A stretch of 17,587 bases of DNA, from positions 1-17,587 of the forward strand of contig CACVAV010000304.1 of assembly GCA_902727945.1 (NCBI GenBank), written 5' to 3'. The notes under the pieces are model-generated. The model was given only the letters and a program-made list of their open reading frames with translations. It was not told the origin of the DNA and did no database searches. Shown one piece after another: positions 14,829-17,587 of the stretch. Position 1 is the first letter of the stretch, and every line of letters starts with the position of its first letter. The stretch is from an uncultured Thiotrichaceae bacterium. GTDB lineage: Bacteria > Pseudomonadota > Gammaproteobacteria > Thiotrichales > Thiotrichaceae. The position numbers and the translations under genes were made by a program.

Positions 14829-15898
14829 TAATTACTCTCCGCATGAGCACCGAAGAGTTCAATACCGTCATCCATCCAGAAACTGGTGTGTTCGAGGTAC
14901 CAATCCAGTGTTTTAGCCAAGCCGCTCTGGAAGGTTTCTACCGGATTGTAACCCAGCTCTTCGCAAATCTTACTGTTGTCGATGGCATAACGACGATCAT
15001 GACCAGGTCGGTCTGTTACGTAAGTGATCTGATTTTTATGCGGCACATGCGGTGAATCAGGGAAGCGTTCGTCCAGTAAGCTACACAAGGTATGAATAAG
15101 ATCCAGGTTGGTCTGTTCATTGTTCCCGCCGATGTTATAGGTTTCACCCAAACGCCCCTGACGGATAATCAGATCAATCCCACGGTTATGGTCATCAACA
15201 TATAACCAGTCCCGCACCTGCTGGCCGTCACCATAGATAGGCACCGATTTACCTTGTAGCAAATTAGAAATCGCCAGTGGTATTAATTTTTCAGGGTACT
15301 GATACGGGCCGTAATTGTTAGAGCAATTACTGGTCGTTGTTTTCAGACCATAGGTATGCTGATAAGCCCGTACAATATGATCGGATGCCGCTTTACTGGC
15401 AGCATAGGGTGAATTCGGTGCGTAGGGTGTCACTTCTGAAAAAGCAGGATCAGTCGCACTCAGCGTGCCGTAGACTTCATCCGTTGAAACATGATGAAAG
15501 CGGTGTTCATATTCGTCTTTTTCATCCAGCCACACGGTCTTTGCTGCTTTCAGCAGGCTATGCGTGCCGTCAATATTGGTTTTCAGGAACGCATCAGGGC
15601 CATAAATAGACCGGTCAACATGCGATTCAGCCGCAAAATGCACAATGGTTTCAATAGCTTCATCACGTAACAGTTGCTCAACCAGCGACTGATTCAGAAT
15701 GTCACCTTCCACAAAGCGGAAGTTAGGCTGACCTTCCAGTGGCTGAAGGTTTTCATAACGTCCGGCATAAGTCAGTGAGTCCAACACAACAATACGCGTG
15801 TCCGGATACTGTTCCAGCCAATAATGCACAAAGTTGGTGCCGATAAAGCCCGCGCCGCCGGTTACCAACAGGTTGTTTGGAGTATATATTGTATTCAT
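14828..15898 (-). CDS. rmlB: dTDP-glucose 4,6-dehydratase
   Basis: A 356-residue extended short-chain dehydrogenase converting dTDP-glucose to dTDP-4-keto-6-deoxyglucose, the second step of dTDP-L-rhamnose synthesis. The NAD-binding GGAGFIG is at 14-20. STDEVYG (138-144) carries the catalytic Thr-Asp-Glu, and YAASK (165-169) the Tyr and Lys. Family blocks NCSNNYGPYQYPEKLIPL and YGDGQQVRDWLYVDDH are present, as is RPGHDRRYAID. Length is normal for the family. The start is the ATG overlapping the rmlD stop as ATGA. Confidence 0.97.
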   Translation of the reverse strand: MNTIYTPNNLLVTGGAGFIGTNFVHYWLEQYPDTRIVVLDSLTYAGRYENLQPLEGQPNFRFVEGDILNQSLVEQLLRDEAIETIVHFAAESHVDRSIYGPDAFLKTNIDGTHSLLKAAKTVWLDEKDEYEHRFHHVSTDEVYGTLSATDPAFSEVTPYAPNSPYAASKAASDHIVRAYQHTYGLKTTTSNCSNNYGPYQYPEKLIPLAISNLLQGKSVPIYGDGQQVRDWLYVDDHNRGIDLIIRQGRLGETYNIGGNNEQTNLDLIHTLCSLLDERFPDSPHVPHKNQITYVTDRPGHDRRYAIDNSKICEELGYNPVETFQSGLAKTLDWYLEHTSFWMDDGIELFGAHAESN

Positions 15899-16824
15899 GC
15901 GTTGTCTGTCTGCTGTTTAAGTTCTGTAAGCATTAAGTGCAGGCTTTCACGCCAGTGTGGCAGCGTTTTGCCGAGCACTTGTTCGGTCGTTGATTTATCC
16001 ATGACACTGTAAGCCGGACGTTTGGCCGGAGTAGGGTATTCACTACTACGGATGGGGTGCAAAGGAATAGCTCTGCTCAACAATCCTGATTCTACTGCCT
16101 GTTCCTGAATAGCAGCGGCAAAATCATACCAGCTGGCAACACCATTGTCAGAACAATGGTAGATGCCCCGGCTGTTCTGGTCTAATAATGCCCAGATTGT
16201 ATCGGCTAGTGTCGCAGCCCAGGTTGGTGAGCCTACCTGATCATAAACAATCCCTAGCTGATCTTTTTCCTTCATCAGTCGTAACATGCTTTTGACAAAG
16301 TTATTGCCATGCGATGAATAAAGCCAGGAAGTTCTGACAATCAGTGCATCCGGCAGATAACGGACTACGGCCTGTTCACCCGCCAATTTGCTGGCACCAT
16401 AGACACCCAAAGGGCTGTCTGTTGGGCTATCGGTGGTATAAGGCGTTGCCTGTTGGCCATCAAAAACAAAATCAGTGGACACCTGAATCAGTTTAATCGC
16501 AGGTTTACCGTCTTCAACGCGTGCTACAATCGCTTGTGCAATCAGGGCAGCCGCTGTGTTATTGATCAGGTAGGCTGCCTCGGGATCCGATTCTGCTTTA
16601 TCAACGGCAGTGTAAGCTGCCGCATTGATAATGCAATCCGGCTCGTATTGCTCGAGGGCTAAACTGACCTGGCGACTGCGGGTAATATCAAGTGTGTCGC
16701 TACCTGTGGCAATAACACGGATATGTGCCGGAGCTGTTTTTTGCAACTCGTAACCCAGTTGACCGTTAGCGCCGGTGATCAGCACTGTCTTTTGTGCTGG
16801 TGTGTCCGTAGTGCCTGTGCTCAT
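15895..16824 (-). CDS. rmlD: dTDP-4-dehydrorhamnose reductase
   Basis: A 309-residue NAD(P)H-dependent reductase for the last step of dTDP-L-rhamnose synthesis. GANGQLG (18-24) binds the cofactor, STDFVFDG (116-123) and YGASK (142-146) hold the catalytic residues, and RTSWLYSSHGNNFV and GSPTWAATLAD are family blocks. About a dozen polar residues precede the first beta strand, slightly longer than usual. The start is nonetheless fixed by the ATGA overlap with rmlC. Confidence 0.97.
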   Translation of the reverse strand: MSTGTTDTPAQKTVLITGANGQLGYELQKTAPAHIRVIATGSDTLDITRSRQVSLALEQYEPDCIINAAAYTAVDKAESDPEAAYLINNTAAALIAQAIVARVEDGKPAIKLIQVSTDFVFDGQQATPYTTDSPTDSPLGVYGASKLAGEQAVVRYLPDALIVRTSWLYSSHGNNFVKSMLRLMKEKDQLGIVYDQVGSPTWAATLADTIWALLDQNSRGIYHCSDNGVASWYDFAAAIQEQAVESGLLSRAIPLHPIRSSEYPTPAKRPAYSVMDKSTTEQVLGKTLPHWRESLHLMLTELKQQTDNA

Positions 16825-17369
16825 TGAAACACCTCTGCATCAGCCAGATTTCCGGCTTCAGCATCTTTAGCAGATAAACGCGGCGCTTCATCATTAACCA
16901 GTGGCCAGTCAATCGCCAGATCAGGTGCATCCCAGCGGATACAGCGTTCGTGTTCAGGCGCGTACAAACTAGTGCATTTGTATTGAAAATCAGCCGATTC
17001 GCTCATGACATAAAAGCCATGCGCGAAACCTTCGGGCACCCAGAACATGCGGTGATTATCAGCCGATAATTCTACGCCTACCCATTGACCGAATGTTGGT
17101 GAAGACCGGCGAATATCGACGGCAACATCATAAACGGTGCCGCTGGTAACCCGTACTAATTTGCCTTGTGGGTTTTCAATCTGGTAATGCAGACCACGTA
17201 AAATGCCGTGCGCAGAGCGGCTGTGGTTATCCTGAACAAAATTCATGTGCAGGTCGTGATCTGCAAAGGCTTGCTGGTTCCATGTTTCCATGAAAAAACC
17301 ACGTTCATCGCCGAACACACGTGGTTCAATAATCAGTACTTCCGGTATCTTGGTAGGGATAATGTTCAT
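16821..17369 (-). CDS. rmlC: dTDP-4-dehydrorhamnose 3,5-epimerase
   Basis: A 182-residue cupin-fold epimerase for the third step of dTDP-L-rhamnose synthesis. It begins with the usual IIEPRVFGDERGFFMETW. GILRGLHYQ (55-63) carries the catalytic base H61, and GKLVRVTSGTVYDVAVDIR is the central cupin strand block. VPEGFAHGF (111-119) and a Tyr at about 136 complete the active site. Length is typical. The ATG overlaps the rmlA stop as ATGA. Confidence 0.97.
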   Translation of the reverse strand: MNIIPTKIPEVLIIEPRVFGDERGFFMETWNQQAFADHDLHMNFVQDNHSRSAHGILRGLHYQIENPQGKLVRVTSGTVYDVAVDIRRSSPTFGQWVGVELSADNHRMFWVPEGFAHGFYVMSESADFQYKCTSLYAPEHERCIRWDAPDLAIDWPLVNDEAPRLSAKDAEAGNLADAEVFQ

Positions 17370-17587
17370 AAGGTCGTCAGGGCCGCCAGATAAATGCCGT
17401 AACCACTCTTTTTAAGCGGCTCAGCGAGTCTATGTAGTTGTTCGCTATCAATATAGTTCATTCGCCAGGCAACTTCTTCCGGCGCGGCAATTTTCAGCCC
17501 CTGGCGTTCTTCAATAACACGGATGTAATTGGAAGCATCCAGCAATGAGGCATGGGTGCCGGTGTCCAGCCAGGCAGTGCCACGTTT
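17366..17587 (-). CDS. rmlA: Glucose-1-phosphate thymidylyltransferase, C-terminal part (5' end beyond window)
   Basis: 73 codons plus the stop are visible. They read as the C-terminal end of RmlA, which makes dTDP-glucose from glucose-1-phosphate and dTTP. Recognisable blocks are RGTAWLDTGTHASLLDA, VIEERQGLKIAAPEEVAWRM and the terminal KSGYGIYL. The TGA stop at 17368-17366 overlaps the rmlC start. Since the gene is first in the visible run, the promoter of the rhamnose operon lies outside the window. Confidence 0.95.
   Translation of the reverse strand, partial: KRGTAWLDTGTHASLLDASNYIRVIEERQGLKIAAPEEVAWRMNYIDSEQLHRLAEPLKKSGYGIYLAALTTL

Overview
The window reads as chromosomal DNA of a moderate-GC gammaproteobacterium. 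The lineage call is inference: it rests on a RibBA whose GTP cyclohydrolase II half is degenerate, a DUF3179 protein, and a rhamnose/Wzx-Wzy polysaccharide locus. I cannot name a genus. I see no rRNA, tRNA, IS element, CRISPR array or prophage.

Right to left (the minus-strand direction of transcription), 17587 to 8056 is one tightly packed polysaccharide run. It starts with the 3' end of rmlA, then rmlC, rmlD and rmlB (dTDP-L-rhamnose from glucose-1-phosphate). These are followed by a SAM methyltransferase, a split Alg14/Alg13-type glycosyltransferase, a Wzx flippase, a Wzy/WaaL-like polymerase, a hexapeptide-repeat O-acetyltransferase and two family-2 glycosyltransferases. Most junctions are ATGA or TAATG stop/start overlaps, which suggests translational coupling.

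A gene-free stretch of about 300 bp (7761-8055) is rich in A+T and in inverted repeats. It separates that run from a second minus-strand group: a WcaJ-type undecaprenyl-phosphate glycosyl-1-phosphate transferase, an integral-membrane acyltransferase 3, and, after a 118 bp gap, a Wzc-like co-polymerase/tyrosine kinase. Together the genes describe assembly of a rhamnose-containing, probably acylated and perhaps methylated exopolysaccharide or capsule repeat unit. A sugar-phosphate is placed on undecaprenyl phosphate, at least three glycosyltransferases extend it, Wzx flips it, Wzy polymerises it and Wzc controls chain length. No outer-membrane exporter (Wza type) and no Wzb phosphatase lie inside the window.

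Downstream of the kinase, still on the minus strand, are a small CopD-like membrane protein and an unrecognised HExxH protein that looks like a small zincin. The HExxH gene converges on, and overlaps by 8 bp, a plus-strand secreted DUF3179 protein. That gene in turn diverges from ribBA (minus strand, cut by the left edge). The ribBA/DUF3179 divergent spacer holds a plausible sigma-70 promoter for ribBA and a perfect 9-bp-arm inverted repeat.

Most of the locus is a conventional Wzx/Wzy pathway. The least explained elements are the nested, mutually complementary repeats at 7822-7917, the HExxH protein and the function of the degenerate RibBA C-terminal half.
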